Assembly: GCA_003512825.1 (NCBI GenBank)
Contig: DOOI01000208.1
Location: 1 to 11,113 of the forward strand
Source of the DNA: Paracoccaceae bacterium
GTDB taxonomy: Bacteria; Pseudomonadota; Alphaproteobacteria; Rhodobacterales; Rhodobacteraceae
Length of the DNA stretch: 11,113 nt
Direction of reading: 5' to 3'
In this document: in pieces, positions 1-7,412 of the stretch
Position numbering within the stretch: position 1 is the stretch's first letter
Layout: each line of letters begins with the position of its first letter
Program-made: the position numbers and the translations under genes
Notes under the pieces: generated by a model
What the model was told of the DNA's origin: nothing
Databases searched by the model: none
The model's input: only the letters and a program-made list of their open reading frames with translations

Positions 1-56
1 CCGTCCGTCCCGTCCGCCGCACCGCCTGCACATCAGCGCGTCCGGTGAGGGGCTGT

Positions 57-89
57 TTACGGATAGAATCGGAGGACCGCAACCCCCAT
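57..89 (-). CDS. Possible 10-residue leader peptide at the left edge
   Basis: On the minus strand an ATG at 89 opens a 10-codon frame, MGVAVLRFYP, ending in TAA at 57-59. The bases around it can fold: GGGG-TTG at its 5' end can pair with CAGCCCC just past its stop (seven pairs, one G-U), and CGGTCCTCCG forms a small inner hairpin. Left of it the sequence is G/C-rich, with GGACGG repeats running to the window edge, as a 5' untranslated region might. No clear Shine-Dalgarno lies upstream (GTGAAAG only). It could be the leader of a leftward gene outside the window or chance. The downstream gene cannot be identified from here. Confidence 0.15.
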   Translation of the reverse strand: MGVAVLRFYP

Positions 90-120
90 TTTGCAAAACT
101 TTCACAGATATTTCTTAGCA

Positions 121-157
121 CTCAAAAATTGGAGATTTTTGAGCCAATATGCTCAAA
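121..157. repeat. Overlapping inverted repeats forming two mutually exclusive hairpins
   Basis: CTCAAAAAT (121-129) and ATTTTTGAG (135-143) are a perfect 9-bp inverted repeat with a 5-base loop. The right arm continues as TTTGAGC (138-144), which is also perfectly repeated in inverse as GCTCAAA (151-157) after a 6-base spacer. The middle arm can therefore pair with either neighbour but not both. No T-run suitable for an intrinsic terminator follows. It may be a regulator binding cluster or an RNA switch. Function is not known. Confidence 0.5.
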
Positions 158-778
158 TCAAAGAAAAAATCTTGGAATGGCGCCGGGTCCATCATTCGCC
201 TTGAGGTGGCGCGTGGGCTGAATCAGTGAGTTTTTGACGAAATTTCCTGCGCGCCTTTGCTGATATATAAGAGATCGTGAAACTCAGCGCGGTATGCGGC
301 CGTTCTGCTGCCAATTTTGTTAAGATCATTACCAGCAAGCCCCTAGACGAAGAGATCCCCCCATCTAAGCCTGAGTGCCTTGAAGGATTTCCAGCTCGAG
401 CGTTCAAACGCGGCCAGGTCCAAGGTAGCCTCGATCGCTCAACTAGCTTCTAGTCCCGCCTCATCACTACTCATCGAACATCCCGTGGATGAAAGGCACC
501 GTGAACAGAGCACAACGTCTCATCAAGATGGGGCCACACTGTGTTTGGAGCCGGATTGGTGTAAAGACAATCCTCTCCATCGCTTTGCCATAGACCCACA
601 ACGAGAGCTTTAAGGCTATTGAGCAAGGCACGCTAAAATTTCGCTGCCGGGATTTTGCGGCGGTTGGTTCCAATTTTGCCAGTGGCGCAGCTGACACGAT
701 GACGGCAAGTCAAAGCTGTTTTCATGTTAGATATAGAGAGTAGTATTTCGCTCTGCCGTGCGTTCTTCTAAATCGAAT

Positions 779-1891
779 TCAAGCCATTTCAGCCAAGGCT
801 TCTACAAGCACCGCATGGACGACATCGCGAGGCACGTCTTGGGTGACGAACGCTTGCCCAATCCCATGCGCCATAATGAAAGTCAGTTTGCCATCTTGAA
901 CCTTTTTGTCCTGCGCCATGAGATCAAGCAAAGCATCCGCATCTGGCAGGTCCCCTTGAATATCGGCAAGACGGCGTTTCATGCCCATCTCAATCAAGTG
1001 AGCATCGACGCGGGACGGATCCTCTTGCGAGCAAAGCCCTAATTTTGCTGAAACGGAAAACGCCAAGGCACAGCCAATCGCCACGCCTTCGCCATGCAAG
1101 AGACGAGCGGAATAGCCAGTTGCCGCCTCCAGCGCGTGACAAAAAGTATGGCCTAAGTTCAGAAGGGCGCGATCTCCTTGCTCGGTTTCATCGCGCACCA
1201 CAATCTCCGCCTTCATCTCAACTGACCGACGCACCGCATAAAGGAGCGCAGATGGCTCGCGGTTAAGGATTGCAGCGGTATTGCTTTCGAGCCAGCTGAA
1301 AAATGCCAGATCTCCCAGGAGCCCGTATTTTACGACCTCTCCATAACCCGCCAAGAGATCGCGGCGCGGAAGAGTCGTGAGAGTGTCGATATCCGCCAGT
1401 ACTAAAGAGGGTTGATGGAAAGCACCGATCAAGTTTTTTCCATGGCGAGAATTGATACCTGTTTTCCCACCCACCGAACTATCAACCTGAGCCAAAAGCG
1501 TCGTGGGAATTTGCACAAAACGCACGCCACGGCGCAGCACGGCCGCGGCGAAGCCAACAAGATCACCAATCACACCACCGCCCAAGGCGATGACAATATC
1601 CCTACGCTCAATCCTCTCCTCCACGAGCCATTCCACAGTGCGCGCAAATTCCGGCCAGCCCTTTGTGGTCTCACCTGCTGGCAGTATGAGCGTGCAGTAT
1701 GCAATGCCATCAGCATCAAAGCTTGATTGAAGCGTGGTCAAATGATGCGCCGCGACAGTCTCATCGGTAACGATGGCAACACGGGCGCGCTTGAGCAAGG
1801 GGCGGAGATAGTCGCTTGCCTGCGCCAAAAGCCCCTGCCCGATCACAACATCATAAGCACGCCCCTCGAGAGCCACGTGAACGGTTTCCAT
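779..1891 (-). CDS. aroB: 3-dehydroquinate synthase
   Basis: AroB converts DAHP (3-deoxy-D-arabino-heptulosonate 7-phosphate) to 3-dehydroquinate, the second step of the shikimate pathway, in the cytoplasm, using NAD and a divalent metal. The 370-residue length is normal for the family. Visible motifs are the nucleotide-binding GGGVIGD (104-110), DSSVGGKTGIN (137-147), GYGEVVKYG with metal-ligand Glu185, GHTFCHALE with His248 and His252, and HGEGVAIG with His266; Glu185, His248 and His266 correspond to the metal ligands of characterised enzymes. Cys251 stands where many homologues have Gly, a variant I associate with Rhodobacterales. The ATG overlaps the aroK TGA by one base (TGATG), and GGAGG inside the end of aroK gives a good ribosome binding site, so the two are translationally coupled. 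No clear terminator follows the stop. Confidence 0.97.
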   Translation of the reverse strand: METVHVALEGRAYDVVIGQGLLAQASDYLRPLLKRARVAIVTDETVAAHHLTTLQSSFDADGIAYCTLILPAGETTKGWPEFARTVEWLVEERIERRDIVIALGGGVIGDLVGFAAAVLRRGVRFVQIPTTLLAQVDSSVGGKTGINSRHGKNLIGAFHQPSLVLADIDTLTTLPRRDLLAGYGEVVKYGLLGDLAFFSWLESNTAAILNREPSALLYAVRRSVEMKAEIVVRDETEQGDRALLNLGHTFCHALEAATGYSARLLHGEGVAIGCALAFSVSAKLGLCSQEDPSRVDAHLIEMGMKRRLADIQGDLPDADALLDLMAQDKKVQDGKLTFIMAHGIGQAFVTQDVPRDVVHAVLVEALAEMA

Positions 1892-2436
1892 CAGATTTCC
1901 TCCATGACATCCGGCCGGGATTTGAGCGCCGCAATTACAGCCGATGTTGTGTCTTCGACCGACCAGCGTCCTTGTACAGTCACAGAAACATCGGCCAACG
2001 CATAAATAGGTGTGCGCTTTTCATAAATCGTCGTGAGCGTGCCTTTGGGATCGGGCGTTTTCAACAATGGACGGGTTTCCTTATGTCGCACCCTGTTCCA
2101 CAAAGTCTCGAGGGGCGCGTTCAACCACACCGAAACCCCCAGACGCGTCACGGTCTGCCGCGTCTCCGCTGACATAAACGCACCGCCCCCCGTCGAAAGA
2201 ATTCCTTGATGCGAGGCCAGAAGCCGCTCGATCACCTGCGCTTCACGAGCACGAAAGAAAGGCTCGCCATCGCGCTCAAAAATTTCCGGAATTGTCATAG
2301 CTGCAGCGCGTTCAATTTCGGCATCGCTATCAAGAAAGCCGACACCGAGGCGCGCCGCGAGCGCCTTGCCGACTGCGGATTTTCCCGCTCCCATCATGCC
2401 AACGAGCACGATTGTTTTCTTCACATTCCACGCCAT
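1891..2436 (-). CDS. aroK: Shikimate kinase
   Basis: This enzyme phosphorylates shikimate with ATP to shikimate 3-phosphate, a later step of the chorismate pathway, in the cytoplasm. It has 181 residues, the usual size. Sequence evidence, in order: the Walker A loop GMMGAGKS (13-20), the shikimate/Mg-binding DSD (36-38), Arg62 in FFRARE, the GGGA loop (83-86) that contacts shikimate, RPLL in the lid region with Arg122, and Arg141 in EKRTPIY. It is the first gene of a two-gene unit with aroB, which starts on its last base. It is transcribed divergently from the xerD operon, and the 131-base gap between them must hold both promoters. AAGGGA about 13 bases before the ATG is a weak and rather distant ribosome binding site. 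aroL-type isoenzymes share these motifs; aroK is the usual name in this context. Confidence 0.96.
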   Translation of the reverse strand: MAWNVKKTIVLVGMMGAGKSAVGKALAARLGVGFLDSDAEIERAAAMTIPEIFERDGEPFFRAREAQVIERLLASHQGILSTGGGAFMSAETRQTVTRLGVSVWLNAPLETLWNRVRHKETRPLLKTPDPKGTLTTIYEKRTPIYALADVSVTVQGRWSVEDTTSAVIAALKSRPDVMEEI

Positions 2437-2496
2437 ACGCCGAATTGTCCCTTTCGGCCCATTAATGCCGATTTTCGCCGGTGGCGGATGAATGAC

Positions 2497-2525
2497 GTGA
2501 ACTTACTGGAAAGGCCAGTTATAAA
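2497..2525 (+). promoter_or_regulatory. Putative sigma70-type promoter of the xerD operon
   Basis: A TATAAA -10 box (2520-2525) lies 17 bases after GTGAAC (2497-2502), a weak -35 match. The spacer holds ACTGG-AAAGG-CCAGT (2505-2519), a perfect 5-bp inverted repeat that could be an operator or chance. Initiation about 7 bases past the -10 box would fall after the GTG at 2526, which supports the ATG at 2568 as the start of the first gene. Confidence 0.4.
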
Positions 2526-2567
2526 GTGGCACAGAGGCGCACCAAAAACAGGCGGCAGGCAGACAAG

Positions 2568-2720
2568 ATGTTTAAATGGATCTTCAAGTGGCTCTTTATT
2601 CTTGGGGTTTTCGCGTTCCTTGCCCTCGTCGCATATGCCTATGTTGGTCCTTACCTTGGCGCTGATTTTTCGGCCCCAACGACGGAGGTTCGACAGAAAG
2701 TGATTTTGGATGGCCAATAA
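2568..2720 (+). CDS. Small single-pass membrane protein, function unknown
   Basis: A 50-residue protein opens with a short basic/aromatic stretch (MFKWIFKW), has one hydrophobic helix at about residues 8-29, and ends in a short tail with the sequence GADFSAPTTEV. That pattern predicts a single inner-membrane span with a short exposed tail. I recall similar small proteins beside xerD in Rhodobacterales but know of no function. A longer frame from GTG at 2526 would add 14 mostly basic residues; I prefer the ATG because the putative -10 box ends at 2525. The ribosome binding site is weak (GGCAGGCAGA). Its last 11 bases overlap the start of the next gene, which suggests coupled translation and a shared role with that exported protein. 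Confidence 0.7.
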   Translation: MFKWIFKWLFILGVFAFLALVAYAYVGPYLGADFSAPTTEVRQKVILDGQ

Positions 2721-4287
2721 GATCGGAGTGGTTTTGGCGGTTTGGGGGGCGTTAAGCAGCCCTGTTTCCGCTGAAGCGCCTCTTTCTGCGATCGATTGGT
2801 TAAAGCGCCCTGCCCCGGTGCCCGTGGTGAAATCCACACCCCCTCTCTCTGCAACGACGATAGCTCCATCGACGAATGCAAAAAGGTCGGAATCGCCCGT
2901 CGCTATGAAGGTGGAAACGCCGAATATCGCAGTGACATCCTTGGGCGAGCCTGTGGTAGATGCAATTGGCCTCTTGGCGCCCAGAATCACTGGCTTGCCT
3001 CTTTCGATATGGCGCACCAGCCACGCAGCCGACCTTGTGCGATTGGTAACGGCACAAAAGGTCGATCCACACCCAGCGATGCAATCGCTCCTTTACACAT
3101 TGCTCTTGGCTGAGGCCGAGCCACCATTTGATGCAGGGCAAGACGCGGCATTCCTGCAAGCGCGCGTAAATGCATTGATCGCGCTTGGTGGGGTTGAGCC
3201 CGCGCAGGCACTTCTTGATCCGGTTGCAACACAATCCGCCGCGCTTTTTCAACTTTGGTTTGATGCCACGCTCTTGACGGGAGACGAAGACAAGGCCTGT
3301 TCTGCCTTGACCGCAAAGCCCGCGCTTTCAGCAAATTATGCCGCGCGCGTTTATTGTACGGCACGCAGTGGAGATTGGAAGACTGCGGCTCTCACATTTG
3401 ACACGGCGCGTAGTCTAGGGATTTTGGGACGAGGCGAAGTAGCCCTCTTGCAGCACTTCCTCGATCCAGAAGAGTTTGAAGGGGAAGCGCTGCCAATCGC
3501 ACCCGTACGGCCTTCCCCCTTGGTCTTTCGCCTTTATGAAGCCGTGGGCGAGCCGATGAGCACGCAAACTTTGCCGCGCGCCTTTGCTGTGGCTGATATG
3601 CGTGACACTGCAGGGTGGAAAGCACAAATCGAGGCCGCGGAGCGGCTGGCGCGTACAGGGGCATTGTCGGAAAACCGTTTGATCGACCTTTACACGCAGC
3701 GCCGACCAGCGGCTTCTGGCGGAGTTTGGGACCGTGTTGCAGCCATGCAGCGCTTTGATGAAGCCGTGCAAGCGGGTGACGCGGGATCGATGGCGACCAC
3801 CCTGCCCCGCGCCTGGGCCTCCATAGAAGCAGCGCGGCTAGAAGATGCTTTTGCGCGGGCCTATGGTGAGGTCTTGTCTCGCTTGGCTGCAAATACTGAT
3901 GCTGGAGACTTAGCCTATCGGATCGCACTTCTGTCACCGCTCTATGAAACGGCCGCACATAATATAGGGCCGCTTTATCCCAGCCGGGCGTTTGACACAG
4001 AGCTTGCAAAAGGCGCACCTTTGATGCCGCCCCAAGGCGATGAAATAGCTGCCGCGATTGCGTTGGGTTTTTCCGCAGACACACCAATGCCTGCGGATAT
4101 TGCTTCCTTGGCTGCCGAGGGCAAACTCGGCGAAGCAATTTTGGCCACAATGCTTCTCTTTCAAACGGGGGCAGCGGGGGAACCAGTTGCGTTGACGGGG
4201 GCCTTGTCCGCATTCCGTGCGCTGGGGCTCGAGGAAACAGCCCGGCGCGGTGCCTTGGAAGTTCGGCTTTTGCGGCGAGGCCTGTAA
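2710..4287 (+). CDS. Exported protein of unknown function, probably helical
   Basis: This 525-residue protein begins with a signal peptide: a lysine near the start, a hydrophobic core, and a likely signal peptidase I site after PVSA (residue 21). A Pro/Ser/Thr-rich linker (about 30-65) leads into a body rich in Ala and Leu that looks all-helical, perhaps TPR- or Sel1-like, though no canonical repeat is clear. There are only two cysteines, Cys197 and Cys216, 19 residues apart, which could form a disulfide in the periplasm. I do not recognise a named domain. It overlaps the small membrane protein gene upstream by 11 bases, and its TAA is directly followed by the xerD ATG, so the three are almost certainly co-transcribed. 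The link to XerD may be only organisational. A role in the cell envelope is inference from the signal peptide. Confidence 0.85.
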   Translation: MANKIGVVLAVWGALSSPVSAEAPLSAIDWLKRPAPVPVVKSTPPLSATTIAPSTNAKRSESPVAMKVETPNIAVTSLGEPVVDAIGLLAPRITGLPLSIWRTSHAADLVRLVTAQKVDPHPAMQSLLYTLLLAEAEPPFDAGQDAAFLQARVNALIALGGVEPAQALLDPVATQSAALFQLWFDATLLTGDEDKACSALTAKPALSANYAARVYCTARSGDWKTAALTFDTARSLGILGRGEVALLQHFLDPEEFEGEALPIAPVRPSPLVFRLYEAVGEPMSTQTLPRAFAVADMRDTAGWKAQIEAAERLARTGALSENRLIDLYTQRRPAASGGVWDRVAAMQRFDEAVQAGDAGSMATTLPRAWASIEAARLEDAFARAYGEVLSRLAANTDAGDLAYRIALLSPLYETAAHNIGPLYPSRAFDTELAKGAPLMPPQGDEIAAAIALGFSADTPMPADIASLAAEGKLGEAILATMLLFQTGAAGEPVALTGALSAFRALGLEETARRGALEVRLLRRGL

Positions 4288-5214
4288 ATGTCTGATATAT
4301 CTCGTATCTCCATATTTCTTGAAGCAAGTTCGGCAGAGGATGGCGCCGCGCGCAACACACTTTTGGCCTATGGTCGCGATTTAAAGAGTTTTCACGCTTG
4401 GCTCGCAGCGCGAAAACGGCCGCTACTGGAAGCCACTCAAGACGAGATAGAGAGTTATCTGATTTCAACCGAAGCAAAGGGCCTATCGAAATCTACACGT
4501 GCACGGCGCTTGTCCTCGATAAAGTCGTTTTACCGTTTTGCCTTTGATGAAGGTTGGCGCACCGAAAACCCGGCACTGCGGATTGGCGGTCCGGGAAGCA
4601 CGCGAAAACTTCCCAAGATACTATCAATCGCTGAGGTCGACCGTTTGCTAGAGGCGGCGCGCCTCCATGGGAAAGGACAAATAGAGCGACTTCGAATGAC
4701 CTGTTTAATGGAGTTGCTCTACGCGACAGGCATGCGGGTAACCGAATTGGTAACCCTGCCGCTAAATTCCGCAGACGGCGATCCAAGAATGTTGTTGGTC
4801 AAAGGGAAAGGCGGAAAGGAGCGGATGGTGCCTTTGTCACCTCCCGCAAGAGATGCTTTGGCGCTTTGGGCGTCGCATCGAAAAGCGCAAGAAGACATCC
4901 TACGCAGGGAAAAGCAGGTCGGAAATCGCTACCTTTTCGCATCGCGCGGAAAGTTGGGGCATCTAACGCGAGAGGGATTTTATCTGGCTCTCAAAGACTT
5001 GGCCATTTCAGCAGGGATCTCACCTGACAAAGTAACCCCACATCGATTGCGCCACGCCTTTGCAACGCATTTGTTGGAGAATGGGGCTGATTTGCGGGTG
5101 ATCCAAACGCTTCTGGGCCATGCCGATGTCGCAACAACCGAGATTTATACGCACGTCCTAGAAGAAAGAATGCGAGACTTGGTTCTCAACCACCACCCTT
5201 TGGCGAAAAACTAG
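4288..5214 (+). CDS. xerD: Site-specific tyrosine recombinase XerD
   Basis: XerD works with XerC at the dif site near the terminus, under FtsK control, to resolve chromosome dimers at division. The protein has 308 residues, close to the usual ~300. The N-terminal SAM-like core-binding domain covers about 1-95 and the catalytic domain 105-300. All catalytic residues are present: Arg150 (TGMRVTEL), Lys174 (GKGGKER), His252 and Arg255 (PHRLRHAF), His278 (LLGHAD) and the nucleophile Tyr287 (IYTHV), with spacings equal to those of E. coli XerD. The ATG follows the TAA of the exported-protein gene with no gap. The 3' end overlaps a convergent phosphoesterase gene by 29 bases. XerC is the alternative name; the context beside aroK and the C-terminal form favour XerD. 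Nothing suggests an integron or phage integrase. Confidence 0.93.
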   Translation: MSDISRISIFLEASSAEDGAARNTLLAYGRDLKSFHAWLAARKRPLLEATQDEIESYLISTEAKGLSKSTRARRLSSIKSFYRFAFDEGWRTENPALRIGGPGSTRKLPKILSIAEVDRLLEAARLHGKGQIERLRMTCLMELLYATGMRVTELVTLPLNSADGDPRMLLVKGKGGKERMVPLSPPARDALALWASHRKAQEDILRREKQVGNRYLFASRGKLGHLTREGFYLALKDLAISAGISPDKVTPHRLRHAFATHLLENGADLRVIQTLLGHADVATTEIYTHVLEERMRDLVLNHHPLAKN

Positions 5215-6013
5215 GTACCAAAGGCACGCGCCGGAGAGCTGGAGGAAGGACATCCTCAGAGGGCCAATACCCAGTCTGTAACGCCTTGTGATATCCTTGA
5301 GTCAATCCAGCGGCTTTCATCGCGTCAACGGTAAGCGTGACATCATAAACCAACCGTTCAAAGATCACGCCTTGCTGTGTAACGCGTGCATAACGCGTAT
5401 CAACGCGGCCATCGTTCGGAGGCATGCCAATTACACCTGCATTGATCCAATCCACGTCCTTTATGCGGCGGTGGAAAGCCACACCAGAATGACCAGAAAG
5501 TACCACATCGATGGGCCCCGCCACTTGTAACAGAGCCGCAAGCTCCTCCTCAAAAACCGCAGCCTCTGTTGAGGGCCACAAGAAACGCACTGGATCAGTG
5601 ACACCACCGTGGATCACCGCCACACGCCGCCCGTTCCAATGAAACACCGCTGCATCCGGGAGGCCCGACATCCATGCGCGCTCTTCTGATCCAATAGCCA
5701 GATTGGCAAACCCATACCATGCAGCGGAAAGCAAATCGCAAGCACTGCCATCCGCAAAACCACATCCACAATCCAAGGCATTGTCACCCAGCTGCCGTTC
5801 AACATTGCCCGCAATACTCAACAGACCCGCGCGTCGCGCACATGCGACCGTTTCGGCGGCTTGGGCGCAATACGCGACCAGATCACCAGTGTTGATCACT
5901 CTAGACTGACCGCGCAGAGCCAAAACCGCGTGGAGGGCCGCCAGATTGGAATAGGCTCCGCCAAACACCAAGAGGTCGCCGGTGATTTGACCCCAATCCG
6001 CAACATGCATCAT
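5186..6013 (-). CDS. Atypical calcineurin-superfamily metallophosphoesterase
   Basis: This 275-residue protein has the fold signature of the YfcE/ApaH-like phosphoesterase superfamily but with altered ligands. Counting from the chosen start: FGGAYSNLAAL (17-27) replaces the usual DxHGNLxAL, so the first Asp and His are missing; TGDLVAY (42-48) keeps the GD; GNVE (69-72) replaces GNHD/E; VIHGG has His135; GHSG (174-177) replaces GHTH. Cysteines at 82, 84 and 92 form a CxCx7C cluster. The substrate is unknown, and normal two-metal chemistry is doubtful. The start at 6013 is preceded by GGAGGG at good spacing; the adjacent ATG at 6010 is equally possible, and an ATG at 6034 lies upstream of that site and is less likely. 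The gene is convergent with xerD, overlapping it by 29 bases, and divergent from the CNNM/CorC gene. Confidence 0.85.
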   Translation of the reverse strand: MMHVADWGQITGDLLVFGGAYSNLAALHAVLALRGQSRVINTGDLVAYCAQAAETVACARRAGLLSIAGNVERQLGDNALDCGCGFADGSACDLLSAAWYGFANLAIGSEERAWMSGLPDAAVFHWNGRRVAVIHGGVTDPVRFLWPSTEAAVFEEELAALLQVAGPIDVVLSGHSGVAFHRRIKDVDWINAGVIGMPPNDGRVDTRYARVTQQGVIFERLVYDVTLTVDAMKAAGLTQGYHKALQTGYWPSEDVLPPALRRVPLVPSFSPKGGG

Positions 6014-6042
6014 TGATCCCTCCAACAAACGCATCGCAGCCC

Positions 6043-6071
6043 TTGAACCTTGAGCGCGCGCTGCACATAAC
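6043..6071 (+). promoter_or_regulatory. Putative promoter of the CNNM/CorC gene
   Basis: TTGAAC (6043-6048) and CATAAC (6066-6071) are separated by exactly 17 bases, about 30 bases before the ATG at 6102. The -35 box is a good match and the -10 box moderate. The spacer contains a GCGCGCGC run. Confidence 0.4.
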
Positions 6072-6101
6072 CTGAAGGCACCTTATCTGGGGACCAAGGG
6101 A

Positions 6102-7409
6102 ATGGAAGAACTCATACCAATGCTCGATGCAACCTTCTGGACGACCGCTGCAGCGATTGTCGTGTTGCTGGTTCTGTCAGCGTTTTTTTCTGGTTCCGAA
6201 ACCGCGTTAACCGCGTCATCCCGCGGAAAATTGAAGGCGCAGGCCGAGAAAGGCTCGCGGGGCGCAGAACGCGCACTTCTGATTACCGAAGACAACGAGC
6301 GGCTCATCGGCTCTGTTCTTTTGGGCAATAACATTGTCAATATTTTGTCAGCAGCTTTGGCAACCTCGCTTTTCACAAGGCTCTTCGGTGAATCCGGCGT
6401 TGCCTTGGCCACTTTGATGATGACCGCGCTGGTGCTGATCTTTGCCGAGGTCTTGCCAAAGACATATGCAATTACCAATGCCGAACGGGCAGCGGCAATG
6501 GTGTCCGGACCGATCAAGGTCATTGTAACAGTTTTCGCACCTGTCGTGACGGCGGTACGATGGTTTGTGCGCTTGGTCCTCGCTGTCTTTGGCGTGAATG
6601 TGGACCCAGAAGGCAACATCCTTGCAGTGCGCGACGAGATCGCTGGAGCACTCTCGCTTGGACAATCTGAGGGACTTGTCGAAAAAGAAGACCGCGATCG
6701 TATTCTAGGCGCGCTCGATTTGGCCGAACGGACGGTGGAAGAAATCATGCGCCACCGCTCTGAAATTCGTATGCTAAATGTCGACACGCCCCCCGAGACC
6801 CTTCTCGCAGAAATTTTGCAAAGCCCACACACCCGTTTACCAATCTGGAAAGATGATCCGGACAATATCGTAGGCGTGGCTCATGCCAAAGACGTCTTAC
6901 GCGGGATGCACAAGCTCATGTTCGGAGCGGCACCTGCCAGTAACGGCATTTCCGACTTCAACATTCTTGACGTGGCGATGAAGCCCTATTTCATCCCCGA
7001 CACGACCACGCTTGATGAGCAGATGCGGCAATTTTTGCGCCGTAGAACCCATTTTGCGCTGGTAGTGGATGAATATGGCAGCCTTGAAGGCCTGATCACG
7101 CTCGAAGATATCTTGGAAGAGATCGTCGGCGAGATCACCGACGAATTCGACCCTGCAGGGGAAGCAGCACTCAAGCCTAGCGAAGACGGCGCTTATTCTA
7201 TCGAAGGAGCCATGACGATACGCGACCTCAATCGCGCGCTCGATTGGACCTTACCCGACGATGAAGCCAATACTGTAGCAGGGCTGGTCATTCATGAGGC
7301 ACAAATGATCCCAACTGTGGGTCAGGTCTTTAGCTTCCACGGCTTTCGCTTTGAAGTGACTGCACGCAAAGACAATAGGATCGCCAAGCTGAAGATCAAA
7401 CCGCTCTAG
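6102..7409 (+). CDS. CNNM/CBS/CorC_HlyC membrane protein (CorC/TlyC type)
   Basis: This is a 435-residue member of the family once called hemolysin TlyC/HlyC, now tied to magnesium or cobalt handling. The N-terminal CNNM (DUF21) domain, about 10-190, has several membrane helices with the motifs [20 protein letters not shown] and [14 protein letters not shown] pair follows (about 205-335), including [16 protein letters not shown] and the second-repeat core [28 protein letters not shown] (read in parts), then a CorC_HlyC transporter-associated domain (about 350-432, near [13 protein letters not shown]). The CBS pair usually binds ATP/Mg. The start at 6102 has GGGGA 8 bases upstream; an ATG at 6120 is possible. 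The stop codon lies within a GCTCTAGAGC palindrome, three bases from the end of a convergent gene. Haemolytic activity should not be assumed from old names. Confidence 0.92.
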   Translation: MEELIPMLDATFWTTAAAIVVLLVLSAFFSGSETALTASSRGKLKAQAEKGSRGAERALLITEDNERLIGSVLLGNNIVNILSAALATSLFTRLFGESGVALATLMMTALVLIFAEVLPKTYAITNAERAAAMVSGPIKVIVTVFAPVVTAVRWFVRLVLAVFGVNVDPEGNILAVRDEIAGALSLGQSEGLVEKEDRDRILGALDLAERTVEEIMRHRSEIRMLNVDTPPETLLAEILQSPHTRLPIWKDDPDNIVGVAHAKDVLRGMHKLMFGAAPASNGISDFNILDVAMKPYFIPDTTTLDEQMRQFLRRRTHFALVVDEYGSLEGLITLEDILEEIVGEITDEFDPAGEAALKPSEDGAYSIEGAMTIRDLNRALDWTLPDDEANTVAGLVIHEAQMIPTVGQVFSFHGFRFEVTARKDNRIAKLKIKPL

Positions 7410-7412
7410 AGC
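7403..7412. repeat. Perfect 10-bp palindrome at a convergent gene junction
   Basis: GCTCTAGAGC spans the TAG stop of the CNNM/CorC gene and ends next to the TAG stop of the convergent transglycosylase gene. With no loop and no T-run it is a poor terminator, and it may be chance. Confidence 0.3.

Larger units (their letters stand above)
1..778. other. Gene-free stretch left of aroB
   Basis: I find no convincing gene in these 778 bases. The short open frames (for example 192-407 and 467-697 on the minus strand, 380-613 on the plus strand) have no recognisable motif, no good ribosome binding site and atypical composition. No tRNA or other structured RNA gene was recognised. What can be seen is a G/C-rich left edge (1-90) with repeated CCGTCC units, an A/T-rich cluster of inverted repeats (121-157), and a middle part (about 400-700) that could be decayed coding sequence but matches nothing I know. 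No strong terminator hairpin follows aroB just left of 779. Confidence 0.5.

Noticed and set aside
1..48. Plus-strand frame ending PAHQRVR-stop at 46-48 as the 3' end of a gene entering from the left
   Set aside because: Only 15 codons are visible, with low-complexity Pro/Ala content from the CCGTCC repeats, and another frame stays open longer, so no frame can be preferred.
467..697. 76-residue minus-strand frame
   Set aside because: No motif, no clear ribosome binding site, and its sequence resembles no family I know; it may be chance or decayed.
2421..3017. 198-residue minus-strand frame opposite the small membrane protein and exported protein genes
   Set aside because: It lies across the divergent promoter and two well-supported plus-strand genes, has no motifs and reads as a shadow frame.
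3392..4477. 361-residue minus-strand frame opposite the exported protein gene
   Set aside because: Arg/Leu/Pro-rich composition typical of an antisense shadow; it runs across the xerD start and has no recognisable domain, while the plus strand has a signal peptide and operon spacing.
4288..5214. Tyrosine recombinase as a phage or integron integrase marking a mobile island
   Set aside because: Its length, full Xer-type motifs, coupling to upstream genes and housekeeping neighbours point to XerD; no tRNA, att repeats or cargo genes are visible.
6083..6865. 260-residue minus-strand frame opposite the CNNM/CorC gene
   Set aside because: Ser/Thr/Arg-rich shadow of a highly conserved plus-strand protein.
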